NCBI GenBank assembly: GCA_022818135.1
Contig: JAFMSR010000002.1
Span: forward strand, 54,824,160 to 54,888,159
Origin: Saxidomus purpurata
Lineage: Eukaryota; Mollusca; Bivalvia; Venerida; Veneridae
DNA length: 64,000 nucleotides
Direction: 5' to 3'
The notes under the pieces are model-generated. The model worked only from the letters and a program-made list of their open reading frames with translations, searched no databases and had not been told where the DNA came from. The position numbers and the translations under genes were made by a program. Shown here piece by piece: positions 26,011 to 36,454 of the stretch; position 1 is the first letter of the stretch; each line of letters opens with the position of its first letter.

Positions 26011-26447
26011 ACAAGAGCACGAAGTACCCAAGGTTGGTAATTGTAATCGCCTGGTGTCCGTCGTATGTATGTCTGTCTATCGTCTGCGTGTCGTCTGTGC
26101 ACATTTAACCTTGTGTATGCAAAGGAGACTGCATTTTGCACTGGATCTTCAGCACCTTTGATCAGAACGACTGCCTTCATGTAATCTATGTCGCTTCGAA
26201 TATGGGTTATATTGTTTCAAAAACTATGCCATGGGGTCAAATCATAGAAAAACATTTTGTATGCAACAAAGGGTCCATTTTTCATTCGACCATGAACTTA
26301 GTATGATTGCTTTGATGAAATTTAGGTCGAGTACGAATATGAATCATGTTGGGTCAAAAATTAGGTCACTGGATCAAATTAATCATAGAAACCCTTGTGT
26401 ATACAATAGATGTTGCGTTTTTCATTGAATCTTCATCACTGTTAGTC
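26011..26447. repeat. Satellite with ~145-bp monomers, left part (split by LINE)
   Basis: Starts ACAAGAGCACGAAGTACCC, a decayed hairpin beside an ACAAGAG edge as in the other Helitron-like elements. A GTC-rich run (GTCCGTCGTATG, GTCTGTCTATCGTC) follows. Monomers carry a TTGTGTATGCAA block at about 26112, 26258 and 26398, plus ATCATAGAAA and TCATTG(G/A)ATCTTCA. The array is interrupted at 26462 by the LINE and resumes at 33029. Confidence 0.65.
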
Positions 26448-26462
26448 AGAATCACTATCTTG
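26448..26462. repeat. Target-site duplication, 5' copy (15 bp)
   Basis: AGAATCACTATCTTG, identical to 33014-33028 after the LINE tail. The first A could belong to the poly-A tail, so the true duplication is 14 or 15 bp. Confidence 0.9.
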
Positions 26463-26464
26463 TA

Positions 26465-27238
26465 AGTAATGTTTTAACAAAACAAGATCGCAGCTTTATA
26501 CGCGACATTGTAAAAGAAACAGTTGCAGAAATACAGGAACAGCTATTGGGTTCTGTCATTAAACGAATAGAAATTCTAGAAGGCGAAGTTCACGACAAAG
26601 CTGTACAAAATGAACAGTTACAAAGAGATATAAAAGAACAACTAAAATCAAATGAGTCTTTAAAAATCGACAATCAAGCCCTAAAGAATGCGCTCAAACG
26701 GAACTCTGAAAAAGTTAATGAAAATCTAAACGACCTTGAGCAATATGGACGTCGAAATAACGTTCGTATAACCGGCATTGATGGCGATGATGAGAAACAG
26801 TCGTCAGCCGCAACAACGAACTCTGTTGTCAAAAAGTTAAATGAACACTTAAATCTGAACTTGACGAGTAGTATGGTAGATATTTCACACCGTGTCGGAA
26901 AATACAAGTCTGACAAAGAAAGGCCTATTTTAGTAAAATTTGTTCACAAGCAAAGTAAAATAAATGTGATGAAAACAGCAAAAAAGTTGAAAGGTACCGG
27001 AATTTACATCAACGAGGACTTAACGCATATCAATCAAGAAGTACTGGCAGCAATGAGGCGCAATGCAAAGGATAAAATCGATCACTGTTGGTCATTCGAA
27101 GGCAAATTATATGCTAGATTTATTGGGGCTGACAAGAAATTACATACAGAGGTTGTGTCCTACAAAGACTATGACTATTGGTTGGCATACAGAGCTACTT
27201 CGGAACCATACGACGACATTACACCTATGAAACATTAA
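26465..27238 (+). CDS. LINE ORF1 protein (L1 ORF1p / transposase_22-like), 5'-truncated
   Basis: An uninterrupted frame of about 257 codons that is already open at the element's 5' edge and ends at TAA. In L1-type elements this protein is a trimeric nucleic-acid chaperone that coats the element RNA. The N-terminal ~90 residues are heptad-rich and charged (ILEGEVHDKAVQNEQLQRDI), which fits a coiled coil. Next come LEQYGRRNNVRITGI and then DISHRVGK..RPILVKFVHK, the classic RRM-like core of L1 ORF1p, followed by a C-terminal domain with INEDLTHINQEVLAAMRR. No in-frame ATG lies near the 5' edge; internal use of another start is unlikely. It is the best-preserved frame of the element, in contrast to ORF2. 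Confidence 0.85.
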   Translation, partial: SNVLTKQDRSFIRDIVKETVAEIQEQLLGSVIKRIEILEGEVHDKAVQNEQLQRDIKEQLKSNESLKIDNQALKNALKRNSEKVNENLNDLEQYGRRNNVRITGIDGDDEKQSSAATTNSVVKKLNEHLNLNLTSSMVDISHRVGKYKSDKERPILVKFVHKQSKINVMKTAKKLKGTGIYINEDLTHINQEVLAAMRRNAKDKIDHCWSFEGKLYARFIGADKKLHTEVVSYKDYDYWLAYRATSEPYDDITPMKH

Positions 27239-27294
27239 ACAACTTTTGTACCGCTGGTGATGTGTGACTGTACACAAGAGTGTTACTTAATTTA

Positions 27295-27497
27295 GTTACC
27301 TTCTGCAATCTTATCAATTATCTGTATTTGGATAAATGCGTTAAATTGTTTTTGCTTAAAAAAATATTGAAAGGAGTTTTAAGTTTAAACTATCATAGTT
27401 ACCTTCTGCAATCTCATCAATTATCTGTATCTGGATAAATGCGTTAAATTGTTTTTGCTTAAAAAAATATTGAAAGAGTTTTTAAGTTTAAACTATC
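27295..27497 (+). repeat. 103-bp tandem duplication in the LINE spacer
   Basis: GTTACCTTCTGCAATCT starts at 27295 and again at 27398. The two units differ at only a few positions, which suggests a recent duplication or one carried by the source element. Confidence 0.85.
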
Positions 27498-27874
27498 ATT
27501 GAAATTTGAATATACACGTATATCTTGAACAAATTTTCTTGGTCGCCATGATCCTTGTTTCTGTCAATAAAATAGGTATGTTACACCTTTCATGATATAC
27601 AGATAAACATAAAAAATCAGTCTGTATGCACAATATATACAATTTTAGTTAAAATTGTCTGACTGCCGTAGCATCTTCAGTTTCATTGAAATTTGAATAT
27701 ACAAGTATATCTTGAACTAATTTTCTTGGTCGCAATGATTCTTGTTTCTGTTTCTGTCAATAAATAGGTATGTTACACCTTTCATGATATACAGATAAAC
27801 ATAAAAAACCAGTCTGTATGCAAAATATATACAATTTCAGTTAAAATTGTCTGACTGCCCTAGCATCTTCAGTT
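27497..27874 (+). repeat. 187-bp tandem duplication in the LINE spacer
   Basis: CATTGAAATTTGAATATACA starts at 27497 and 27684. Both units run through GTATGTTACACCTTTCATG to GCATCTTCAGTTT. The second unit has a duplicated TTCTGT. Confidence 0.85.
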
Positions 27875-28971
27875 TTTATACGTTTATTTTTTAAAAAAAT
27901 AAACAAATAGATAAATCAGAGTGTTAACAATACTGACTACTAATCATGTCATAGTCACAATAGAGTTTGAGCTGTAATGAAAGAAAATCGGCCCAAATAG
28001 AGTTAATTTTATTTATTGTATAACATTTTGCTATAGAAAATATAACGTTAAATCTTATACGTCATGATAACTATAGGTCGTCTAACTTGCATTTTAGATT
28101 TGAAATCTATGCCACCCAATACATAAACAGCTACTTTATTAAACATTTTGTACAATTTATCGCAAAAATACTCTTGTCATTTTAAATACACATCATTTTT
28201 TAAAAATTGTTTGCTCCTGTTAAATGCGTCCAGTACATGAACCTTTATAACAATTGTTAAGTCTTGTCATATTTGCAGTTTAGTACGGATAAATATATTT
28301 TGTAGTGTATGTCCATCTATAAAGCCTCAATTTATATTGTGACAATGAAGTCTTATATTCTGACAACTAAATATTGTATCGACACTTAAGTAAACTTTTT
28401 GTATAAGAAAAACATAATACATAAAACTGTTTTGAAAAGTGCCATTCATCTCTTTACACATGTGTTAGTCTGGAAACAGACAGTTCAATGTTGCATAAAA
28501 AAAGATGTTTTTCAACAACAGGTATTCTTTAATACAGGCCTTTTATCTTCTGAATAAAATATTACTAAGTTTTAATATTGATATTTCTGTATAATCACTA
28601 CATATGGTCTTTTTATAATTATGCCTTTTCTATCACTATATATCATTAATATTTTTGATATTTATGAGAATTAGATACATGAGACATTCAGTAAGGGATT
28701 CAAAATTTTGTAATGTGTAGTATTAAACTAAATCACTAACTCCACTCTATCTCTCGTTTTGATAGATGTTTCAGATGTCTAATTATATTTATCATAGTAT
28801 AAATTTGTGTATCATGTTTGTTTGAAATATGTTCGTTGATATTCTTTTCAATGACAATGTGTTACATTTTTGTTTTGGGATACATGGATACATTAAACAT
28901 TTGTGATTTTGCGAAAAGAACGGAAGTTAAGCAAATGATTTTAAAATGGTTAACATATTTTTCTGTTTCAT
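27875..28971 (+). other. LINE inter-ORF spacer, non-coding
   Basis: AT-rich, stop codons in all frames, no motif. It lies between the two ORFs of the LINE and could hold an internal promoter or translation signal, but nothing in the sequence shows one. Confidence 0.5.
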
Positions 28972-31900
28972 ATGACTTATAAATTATGTACGTTTAATGT
29001 AAAGGGACTCGGCGATTCTAAAAAAAGAAAACAAATATTTGGGTGGCTAAAAAACTATTCGATTTGTCTGTTACAAGAAATTCATTATAAAAGTATTTTT
29101 GAAGCGAAATGGCAACATGAATGGGACGGGAAAGTGTACTTTAGCGGGAATAGTTCGAACAGTAAAGGTGTTTGGATCCTTTTAGAAAAAAGTGTAGAAA
29201 CTTTAGCTTACATTGATTTAATTGTTGGAAGACTACAGTACTTAAAAATTAAGATAGAAGGAAAGACAATTTCAATATTAAATGTGTATGCGCCCAACGA
29301 CGATGATGTAAATTTTTTCAATAGTATTGAAAAGTTTATAGTTGATCATGATGATGAAACGTTTATCATTGGGGGCGATTTCAATAGGGTACTAGATGTA
29401 AATAAGGATAAGAAAAATGGTCGTTCAGATACAAATAAAAAATCTAGAGAAAAACTTCAAAATTTAATTGAAAACCATGAGTTAAATGACATCTGGCGAA
29501 TCAAAAATCCAGAGAAAAGGCCAATATACATGGCATTCAAATAATAAAGAAAAGAAATATCTTGTCGATTAGATTTTTTTCTTATCTCAACAAACCTTGT
29601 AAATAATGCTTTAGATTGTAAAATTACAACAGGCTTGCGCTCAGATCACTCATTAGTATATATGAATATAGATTTTAAACAAAAGTCACAGAGGCCCTGG
29701 TATTTTTAAATTAAACAATTCAGTTTTACTAGACAAAAGAATTTCAACAAGAAATACGAGATAATATCAAAAGACATTACAGAACTCAATGCGGATGCGA
29801 ATCCACTGGTACTTTGGGAACTGATAAAAAGGCACTATTAGAAATGTTAGTATTCGTTATTGCACAAATAAAAAAGAAAAATGATACGAAAAGAAGAAAA
29901 TGATTTGATTAAATATATTGATGAACTAGAATTAGAAATTTCAAATGGTTCCTCAAATGATGTATCAGTTGAAAATTTAAGAGAAGCAAAATTAAAAACT
30001 AGAACAAATAATAGATAAAAAGAACTAATGGAATATATTTACGCTCAAGAGCAAAACATATTGAAGGTTTTGAAAAAAACTCCAAATATTTTTCAAATTT
30101 AGAAAAAGAAGAAAAGTGAAATGAAAACTATTTCAAGATTAATCGTTAATAATGAAGATATTACAGATTCTAATGACATTTTAAAAAGAAAACAAAAAAA
30201 TTCTATCAAAAATTATATAAAAAAGAATCAAATAAGTTCAGACGATAGTGACTTCTACCCAAATGATTCATCAGTTCCAAAGCTAAATAACGAAGAAACT
30301 ATTACTTGTGAGGGAATTTTAAATGAGCACGAGTGTGCAGTTGCGTTATTAGAAATGCAAAATAATAAAAAGCCCGGGTTCCGACGGTATAACTGCAGAA
30401 TTCTGTAAGATATTTTGGCAAGATTTAAATCAATACTATTTAAGGGCAATTAATCATGCATATGAAACAGGCGATCTTTCACAATTACAAAAACAAGGAA
30501 TTATTACATTAATACCAAAAAAGATAAAGATTTATGCTACCTGAACAATTGGCGACCAATTACATTGTTAAACATTGACTATAAAATTGCTACAAAAAGC
30601 AGTCGCAAATAGAATAAAAAAGGTTTTACCAAAGATTATACATCATTCGCAAACAGGTTTTATGAAAAATCGTTATATAGGTGAAAATATAAAGGTTGAT
30701 TTATGACATACTAGATCATCTAAATGAACACAATTTACCAGGGTTGTTATTTTTTGCAGATTTTGAAAAGGCATTTGATAGCCTAGATCATAGCTTTCTG
30801 TATAAAAATTCTAAGGTATTTCAATTTCGGAGAATCTCTTATCAAGTGGATAAAAACCTTTTACAATGATATGCAAACTACTGTGTCTAATAATGGCTTT
30901 ATATCAGATTTCTTTCAAGTTGAAAAGGGTGTACGTCAAGGATGTCCACTTTCGCCGGGGGGTTATCTGTTCATTATTGCGATTGAAGTTTTATCAATAG
31001 CTATAGACCGAAATAAAGAAATAGTTGGTGTCAACTTTTATAATACAGAAGTAAAAAAATCACTATTTGCTGATGATGCCACATTCGTATTAAATGGTAC
31101 AAAAATCTTCTTTTGAAAATCTTATTAATACAATTGAAAAGTATGGAAGCATTTCAGGTCTCAAATTGAATGTAAACAAATCAGTGGTACTACGAGTCGG
31201 GTCTCTTCAAAAGGACAACATAGTTTATTGTAAAGACAAAAAGTTTAACTGGACATCAGAAAAAGCTTCAACGCTTGGTATTGTCTTCGAAAATGATAAA
31301 AAGAAAGTTCTTACTTCAAATTTAAATTCAAGAATATCAGAAGCTACATCAGCTCTGAAAAGCTGGCAAAAACATAATTTATCATTACTTGGAAAAATAA
31401 CAGTTTTAAAATCTTTTATTTTTCCAAAATTGCTGTATCCACTGACCGTTCTTCATGACCCTCCTGAAAATACTATAAATGAAATAAATAGACTATTTTA
31501 TCAATTTCTGTGGGATAATAAACCAGATAAAAATATCACGGAAAATAATTAGACTGGAAATTGATAAAGGGGGTTAAATATAATTGATTTTAAAAGCAAA
31601 ATTAAATACAATAAAATGCAGCTGGGTGTACAGAATATTTGATGAAACTAACAAAGGCTACTGGAAAAACTGTTATAGACATGAACTTGAAAAATGGGGT
31701 GGTAAACTGGTATTTGAGTCTAATCTTCAAGAAAAAAACGTCGATAAAATGTTCAAAAATAAATTTCTTAATGACATAGTTACCAGCTGGACAAGAATTA
31801 ATTTTAGCACAAAAATAGATAACATACCCAAAGAAATACTTTGGATTAACTCTAATATTAAATTGAGCAATAAAACAATATTTAATAGAGAGCTATATAT

Positions 31901-32640
31901 GAGAGGTATTAAATTTGTAGAACATATTTATAACTTTCGACATAAACGTTTTTATAATTTTTTTGAATTAAAAACAACTATTTGATATATCCAACTACTG
32001 CTTTTTAAGCTATAGCAGTTTAATCACCAGTATTCCCGAAATATGGAAAAGAAGGTTAAGAAATATAAACGTAAATGAAGTAGAAGATAAAAAAGTGTTT
32101 TATAAATAAACTATTGGAACTAAGGAAAAATAACAAAACTTTGTATAAGAAGTATATAGAAAACTATTACAACAATGGGCAGCAACCTGAAAACAAAGCA
32201 CAACAAAAAGTGGAATAACCAGTTTACCGAGCTTGATTGGGAGCAATATATAAAATACCCTTTATTTGTGCAATAGACTCAAAATTAAGAATATTTCAGT
32301 ATAAATATTTAATGAACATAATGCAACAAATAAGTATTTATATACATGTAACATTCAAACATCAGCATTATGTGATTTTTGTTGTAGGTGTAATGAATCG
32401 GTCATCCATCTTTTCTGGGAATGTAATGTTATTCAACATTTCTGGTCAGAAGTAAACAAGTTCTTTCAAAGAAATAATATCGACATAACTTTGTCTTTTA
32501 GAGTAATATCCTTAGGGTTAACTAACAACAACGTAAAAAAAATGCTTTTAACTTTTAATTATAGTGTTAAATATTACATATACAAGTGTAAATTAGAAAA
32601 ATCTATCCCCAATTGGGTAAATTTCAGTTACTTCCTAAAG
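28972..32640 (+). pseudogene. LINE ORF2: APE endonuclease + reverse transcriptase, frameshifted
   Basis: In the family this enzyme nicks target DNA and primes reverse transcription. ATG at 28972 opens the endonuclease (CTFNVKGLGD, LLQEIHYKS, NVYAPNDDD, GGDFNRVLD). The frame is lost at about 29525, where YTWHSNNKEKKYLVD moves to another frame, and RLDFFLIS and GLRSDHSLVYM complete the endonuclease by 29700. RT motifs follow in shifting frames: NNWRPITLLN (about 30545), FADFEKAFD (about 30755), GVRQGCPLSP (30928-30957, then an extra GG), SLFADDATFV (about 31063). Thumb-like sequence runs 31094-31552 and 31584-31985. CDFCCRCNES..HLFWEC at about 32370-32420 is the Cys/His motif of this clade. Multiple stops and shifts make it inactive. 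Confidence 0.88.
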
Positions 32641-32792
32641 GTTAGAAAAAGACATTGAATACCAGGTAGCACTTATGAAAAACAAAAGTTAACCAACATG
32701 TATTAAAATGGTCACTTCTGAACTTTTAATACAGTAAAGACAGTATGTAGAATCTATCCATGTATCCACAAATCGCTTCTCGCTCTTTCTTT

Positions 32793-32796
<4 letters not shown>

Positions 32797-32847
<51 letters not shown>
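32797..32847 (+). repeat. (CT)25 microsatellite in the LINE 3' region
   Basis: Uninterrupted TC/CT dinucleotide run preceded by a poly-T tract. The minus-strand frame of Arg-Glu repeats across it is an artefact. Confidence 0.95.
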
Positions 32848-32851
<4 letters not shown>

Positions 32852-33013
32852 CTTCTACCATTTTCAAATGACTTAACCATTGTATACCTAGTGATTTGTT
32901 AGCAAGAGTAAAAATAATCTATGAAATGCATAATGCAATATGAAAGTACTTTATGTGTATGTACCTTTAAATTGATGTATAAGGTTATACATTGGAAATA
33001 AATGACAAAAAAA

Positions 33014-33028
33014 AGAATCACTATCTTG
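33014..33028. repeat. Target-site duplication, 3' copy (15 bp)
   Basis: Identical to 26448-26462; directly follows the LINE A-rich tail. Confidence 0.9.
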
Positions 33029-33880
33029 ATGAATTCTATTTTGAGTGTGCATATGGATCATCTTTGGTCCAAATAAAATCATAGAAAAATCTTGTGTATG
33101 CAATATTCTATGTTAATTGATGTATCTATTTTAATTAATTTATAAATGTTTTGATCAAACCAATTCAAGTTACAGTATGATATCTTGAATATCCAAAATC
33201 AATTTTATTTCTACAAAATAATTTGAATTTACACATCCCGGAAAACTTAATATTCACATCACGGGCACGTGTTTAAACGTGCTTAGTATATATTCACGTT
33301 GAATGCCCTTGTATACATCGAACAAAGCGTGTGATGTCTGAGGGAAGGATGATCCATTTCAGCTTTGACAATGTCAATACACGGGATAATGATATTTTGT
33401 ACAAACCGGAAAATCTGACGTAATTGTTTAGATAAAAGTAGGGGTTAACGGACCATTTTTCACAGAATTGTGTGATTCATCGTTTTAAAACTGCTTTTGA
33501 ATGGATTATTATCACCTGATGTAAAGGTATATCTTCAAAACAAAAACTGAATTTCTTTTAATAATTGTGTTATTAAATTTTATCATTGTACCAATTTTAA
33601 GTAGTATATTGAATCTAATTATTTCATTTTATTATATGGTTTTCGCGAGATTAAAGTAATGGACAATCGGCCGCGAATCATGAATAAAAAAAGTAATACA
33701 GGACCATGCGTTTTGCGAAATAAAGATCACGCAAATATAAAGTGATTAAAAGCAGGTTGCATTTTTCATTGGATCTTCATGAAGCTTGGTCAGAATGACA
33801 GCCTTTATAAAATCTTGATAGAGTTAGAATATGGGTTATCTGGGGTAAAAAAACTAGGTCATGGGGTCAAATATGTATCT
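33029..33880. repeat. Satellite resumption and spacer inside the long-TIR element
   Basis: 33029-33110 continues the interrupted monomer (ATCATAGAAAAATCTTGTGTATGC). Another monomer-like block lies at about 33750-33870 (TTTTTCATTGGATCTTCATG, CTAGGTCATGGGGTCAAAT). In between is AT-rich DNA with no gene. Confidence 0.55.
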
Positions 33881-34369
33881 ACATTTCGATAAAAATGAAT
33901 GTTGTAGTGATGCTTTAATGAGAATTCGTAAAAAAAAATTGTTTAATTGCGTTACTCGCACGCACGCACACGCATGCACACACGCAATGCAGATGTGGCT
34001 GAAAGTTCATTTTCATTACCTAGAACGAAACACTGCATTTTATCTTACAACTTATACGTATTTAGACAAATGTTTACTAGGTGTAGAGAGCATTTAAAGT
34101 CACTTCATGTCCGAGTCATTGAATTGCTGGTGCGATACTGCATAAATATTTGGTGAAAATTTAAAAATATAAATGTATTGGTTACATGTGTGTCTAATAC
34201 TCAAAACGCCCGACAAAACAGTTTATTATACACTTTTATAGTTTGAAATATTAACGTTTAATAAGACTTGTGCAAAACAAGACACTTTATGAATCAATAG
34301 TTTCAGCTGATAACAAATATATACATTTGCCTTGTCAAAAATTTCTTTTTTTACTCATTTCTTGACGCA
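33881..34369. other. No gene recognised
   Basis: A short CACGCACGCACACGCATGCACACACGC stretch near 33957-33985 is the only notable feature. The frames across it are histidine-rich artefacts. Confidence 0.45.
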
Positions 34370-34876
34370 ATACTCAGTACAGTGATTCGCTCACTCCGTC
34401 AATACTCAGTACACGTTTAACCAATACCCAGTGCAGTAACTGAAATGTTTCGAGCAGGATATTTGTTTTGGATATTTTCAACATTTCAACATATTTATGT
34501 TGCACATCGAGAATACATTCGGCTTGGACAGTCATTATCGTATATGAAAAAACACAAATAAACACATTATCATATGCATCAGAGTGAAAATCGGGTTTTA
34601 ACATACCCTGGTTGTAACACCGAAAACTAATTATCTGTGCTCACTTTCGCCCCAATATCCGGTGGTCGTTCATCCGCAGTGTACTAGAGTACTCTTCATA
34701 AAATGTGTTACAGTTGAAATATAACCAGACTGAGTTAATTTGCATTCCTTGAAGCGTTGCAATAACCGGAAATGCCAGAGACTGCGCAGTGGTCAAAGCT
34801 TGTTCCTTTCTTGCGGGGTTTCGAGTGCCTAAAGGCATGTCATTGTAGTTAAATATTGTTTATTATGTACTTTTTA

Positions 34877-35520
34877 GCTCGACTATTCGAAGAATAAGGA
34901 GAGCTATCCTAGTCACCCGAGCGTCGGCGTCGGCGTAACCACTTATGTTAAAGTTTGCGTACCACCTCAAATATTTTCAAAGTCCATTGACATATGGCTT
35001 TGAAACTTTGCACACTTGTTCACCATCATGCCCCCAACCTGTACACAGGAGGAGGTAACTCTATCAAGCATTTTGACAAAATTATGCCCCTTTTTCTACT
35101 TAGAGTTTACGTTAAAGTTTGCGTACCACCTCAAATATTTTCAAAGTCCATTGACATCTGGCTTTGAAACTTTGCACACTTGTTCACCATCATGCCCCCA
35201 ACCTGTACACAGGAGGAGGTCACTGTATCAAGCATTTTGACAGAATTATGCCCCTTTTTCGACTTAGAATTTACGTTAAAGTTTGCGTACCACCTCAAAT
35301 ATTTTCCAATTCAATTGTCATCTGGCTTTGAAACTTTCCACACTTGTTCACCATCATGCCCCCAACCTGTACTCAGGAGGAGATAACTCTATCAAGCCTT
35401 TTGACAGAATTATGCCCCTTTTTCGACTTAGAATTTACGTTAAAGTTCCAGGATGGATATTATTTTATATTGTCAATCACTGAGAATAGTCGAGCGCGCT
35501 GTCTACTGACAGCTCTTGTT
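34877..35520 (+). mobile_element. Pearl/Helentron-like element with internal tandem repeats
   Basis: The 5' end GCTCGACTATTC (34877-34888) has its exact inverted copy GAATAGTCGAGC at 35483-35494. Just after that sits a hairpin GCTGTC-tact-GACAGC (35497-35512) and the terminus TCTTGTTT. The core is the 164-bp tandem array. Bivalve pearl elements and Helentron-associated elements are known to have this plan: subterminal inverted repeats, 3' hairpin, satellite core. No protein is encoded. Confidence 0.7.
34947..35438 (+). repeat. Three 164-bp tandem monomers
   Basis: GTTAAAGTTTGCGTACCACC starts at 34947, 35111 and 35275, and GTTAAAGTTCC at 35439, so the spacing is exactly 164 each time. Each monomer carries TGCCCCCAACCTGTAC. 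The similar small peptides predicted in each monomer only reflect the repeat. Confidence 0.92.
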
Positions 35521-35570
35521 TCTTAATATTACAATTCTTAATAACACTTTTACGATCACACCTAATATCT

Positions 35571-35663
35571 AAAAACAAAAATAATATCAAACAGGGAATG
35601 CCACGTACCAAAAACGCAGCCTCCCCAAAACGAGCCCCACAGCACCCAGAAGTGCACACCACC

Positions 35664-35726
<63 letters not shown>

Positions 35727-36318
35727 CACACAACACCACTGGGGAGCTTAAACCGGTTTATGGTGCGCACCCAACCTCACTCTTACCCCCACCATGTTCC
35801 AAAGTCACAGGACAGTGTAAATAAAAGTAATCCCTGCTAGGTGAATCTCTAACACACGCAATGGAAACAAAAGGCATGGTATGTAAAACACAAAAATATG
35901 CTCGTGTATAAATATATAAAAAGCAAACCTTGAGAACCAAAAAACGTATGTACTCAATGCCTTTGCAGAAGGCAGAGCACCAAGAGAAACACCCTTAAGG
36001 GCCCGACGAAACAGGCCAGAGGACCAAAATCAAAACAGTTTTGTCCCAGTGGGATTTAAAAACTGCCCATCGCAGAGTCCTCCCCCTCTTCCGTCAGACA
36101 CAATCAAAGAGGGAAGCATAGCGTCCAACTGTAAACGGGTTGAACACCAAACATGCGGTGTGTCTCAAAACAGTTGGGTCGTAACCTCTTTTAACAAAAC
36201 GTTTTATAATTTTAGCAAATACAGTTGGAAAATTGCCATGACCCAAAATCTTACGAAGTTTGTAAACCACATCCCCATAAAAATCGGGTTTTGAAATACC
36301 TTCTCGCAGAAGAGTCTT
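35571..36318 (-). mobile_element. PLE-type retroelement copy A, 5'-truncated
   Basis: The element's 3' terminus is at the left (on the minus strand it ends TGTTTGATATTATTTTTG). Copy A carries the tail, the CA/TG microsatellite (35664-35724), the 3' untranslated part, and the C-terminal coding end with LLREGISKPDFYGDVVYK on the minus strand near 36300. It breaks off at AAGACTC (36318), where copy B begins in the opposite orientation. The TG block downstream of the microsatellite is shortened relative to copies G and H. Confidence 0.85.
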
Positions 36319-36449
36319 TGTGTGTGCGTGTGTGTGTGTGTGTGTGTGTTGGTGGTGTGCACTTCTGGGTGCTGTGGGGCTCGTTTTGGGGAGGCTGCGT
36401 TTTTGGTACGTGGCATTCCCTGTTTGATATTATTTTTGTTTTTTTGTTT
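36316..36449 (+). mobile_element. PLE-type copy B: 3' tail only, plus strand
   Basis: Begins in the (TG)n tract and runs through GGTGGTGTGCACTTCTGGG and GGTACGTGGCATTCCCTG to TTTGTTTTTTTG. It is head-to-head with copy A and directly upstream of the RT-containing copy C, so B-C is a head-to-tail arrangement. PLEs are known for such tandem and inverted partial copies. Confidence 0.8.
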
Positions 36450-36454
36450 GTATC

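Larger units (their letters stand above)
26463..33013 (+). mobile_element. L1/Tx1-type LINE, nearly full length, degenerate
   Basis: A non-LTR retrotransposon bounded by a 15-bp target-site duplication and ending in AAATAAATGACAAAAAAAA. Order: ORF1 (coiled coil plus RNA-binding domain), a 1.7-kb spacer with two tandem duplications, then ORF2 (APE-type endonuclease, reverse transcriptase, C-terminal Cys/His motif) broken by many frameshifts. The 5' end starts inside ORF1 with no ATG, so the insertion is slightly 5'-truncated. The target was a monomer of the satellite at 26011. Confidence 0.9.
25470..34681. mobile_element. Long-TIR element (TA-flanked), filled by LINE and satellite
   Basis: The left end after TA (25468-25469) reads CACTGCGGATGAACGGCCAC. 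The right end, before TA (34682-34683), is its near-perfect reverse complement, ending CCGCAGTG. Homology continues inward for about 300-500 bp in diverged form: ATTGGGGCGAAAGTGAGC, GTTAAAATCCGAT, and GTGTACTGAGTATTG at 25940 versus its complement at about 34410 and 34370. A TA duplication suggests a Tc1/mariner-like or related transposase. Removing the 6.55-kb LINE leaves an element of about 2.6 kb with no transposase frame. Confidence 0.65.

Noticed and set aside
26674..26916. Minus-strand 80-aa frame
   Set aside because: Antisense shadow of the LINE ORF1.
32689..32880. Arg-Glu repeat protein on the minus strand
   Set aside because: Translation of the CT microsatellite.
35016..35526. A series of similar small proteins (TIMPPTCTQEE-like)
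   Set aside because: Each is one 164-bp monomer read through; the similarity comes from the tandem DNA repeat.
35571..36449. LTR pair of an LTR retrotransposon (A and B as repeats around C)
   Set aside because: A and B are in opposite orientation and of different length, there is no primer-binding site or protease/integrase, and the shared end is a 3' tail.
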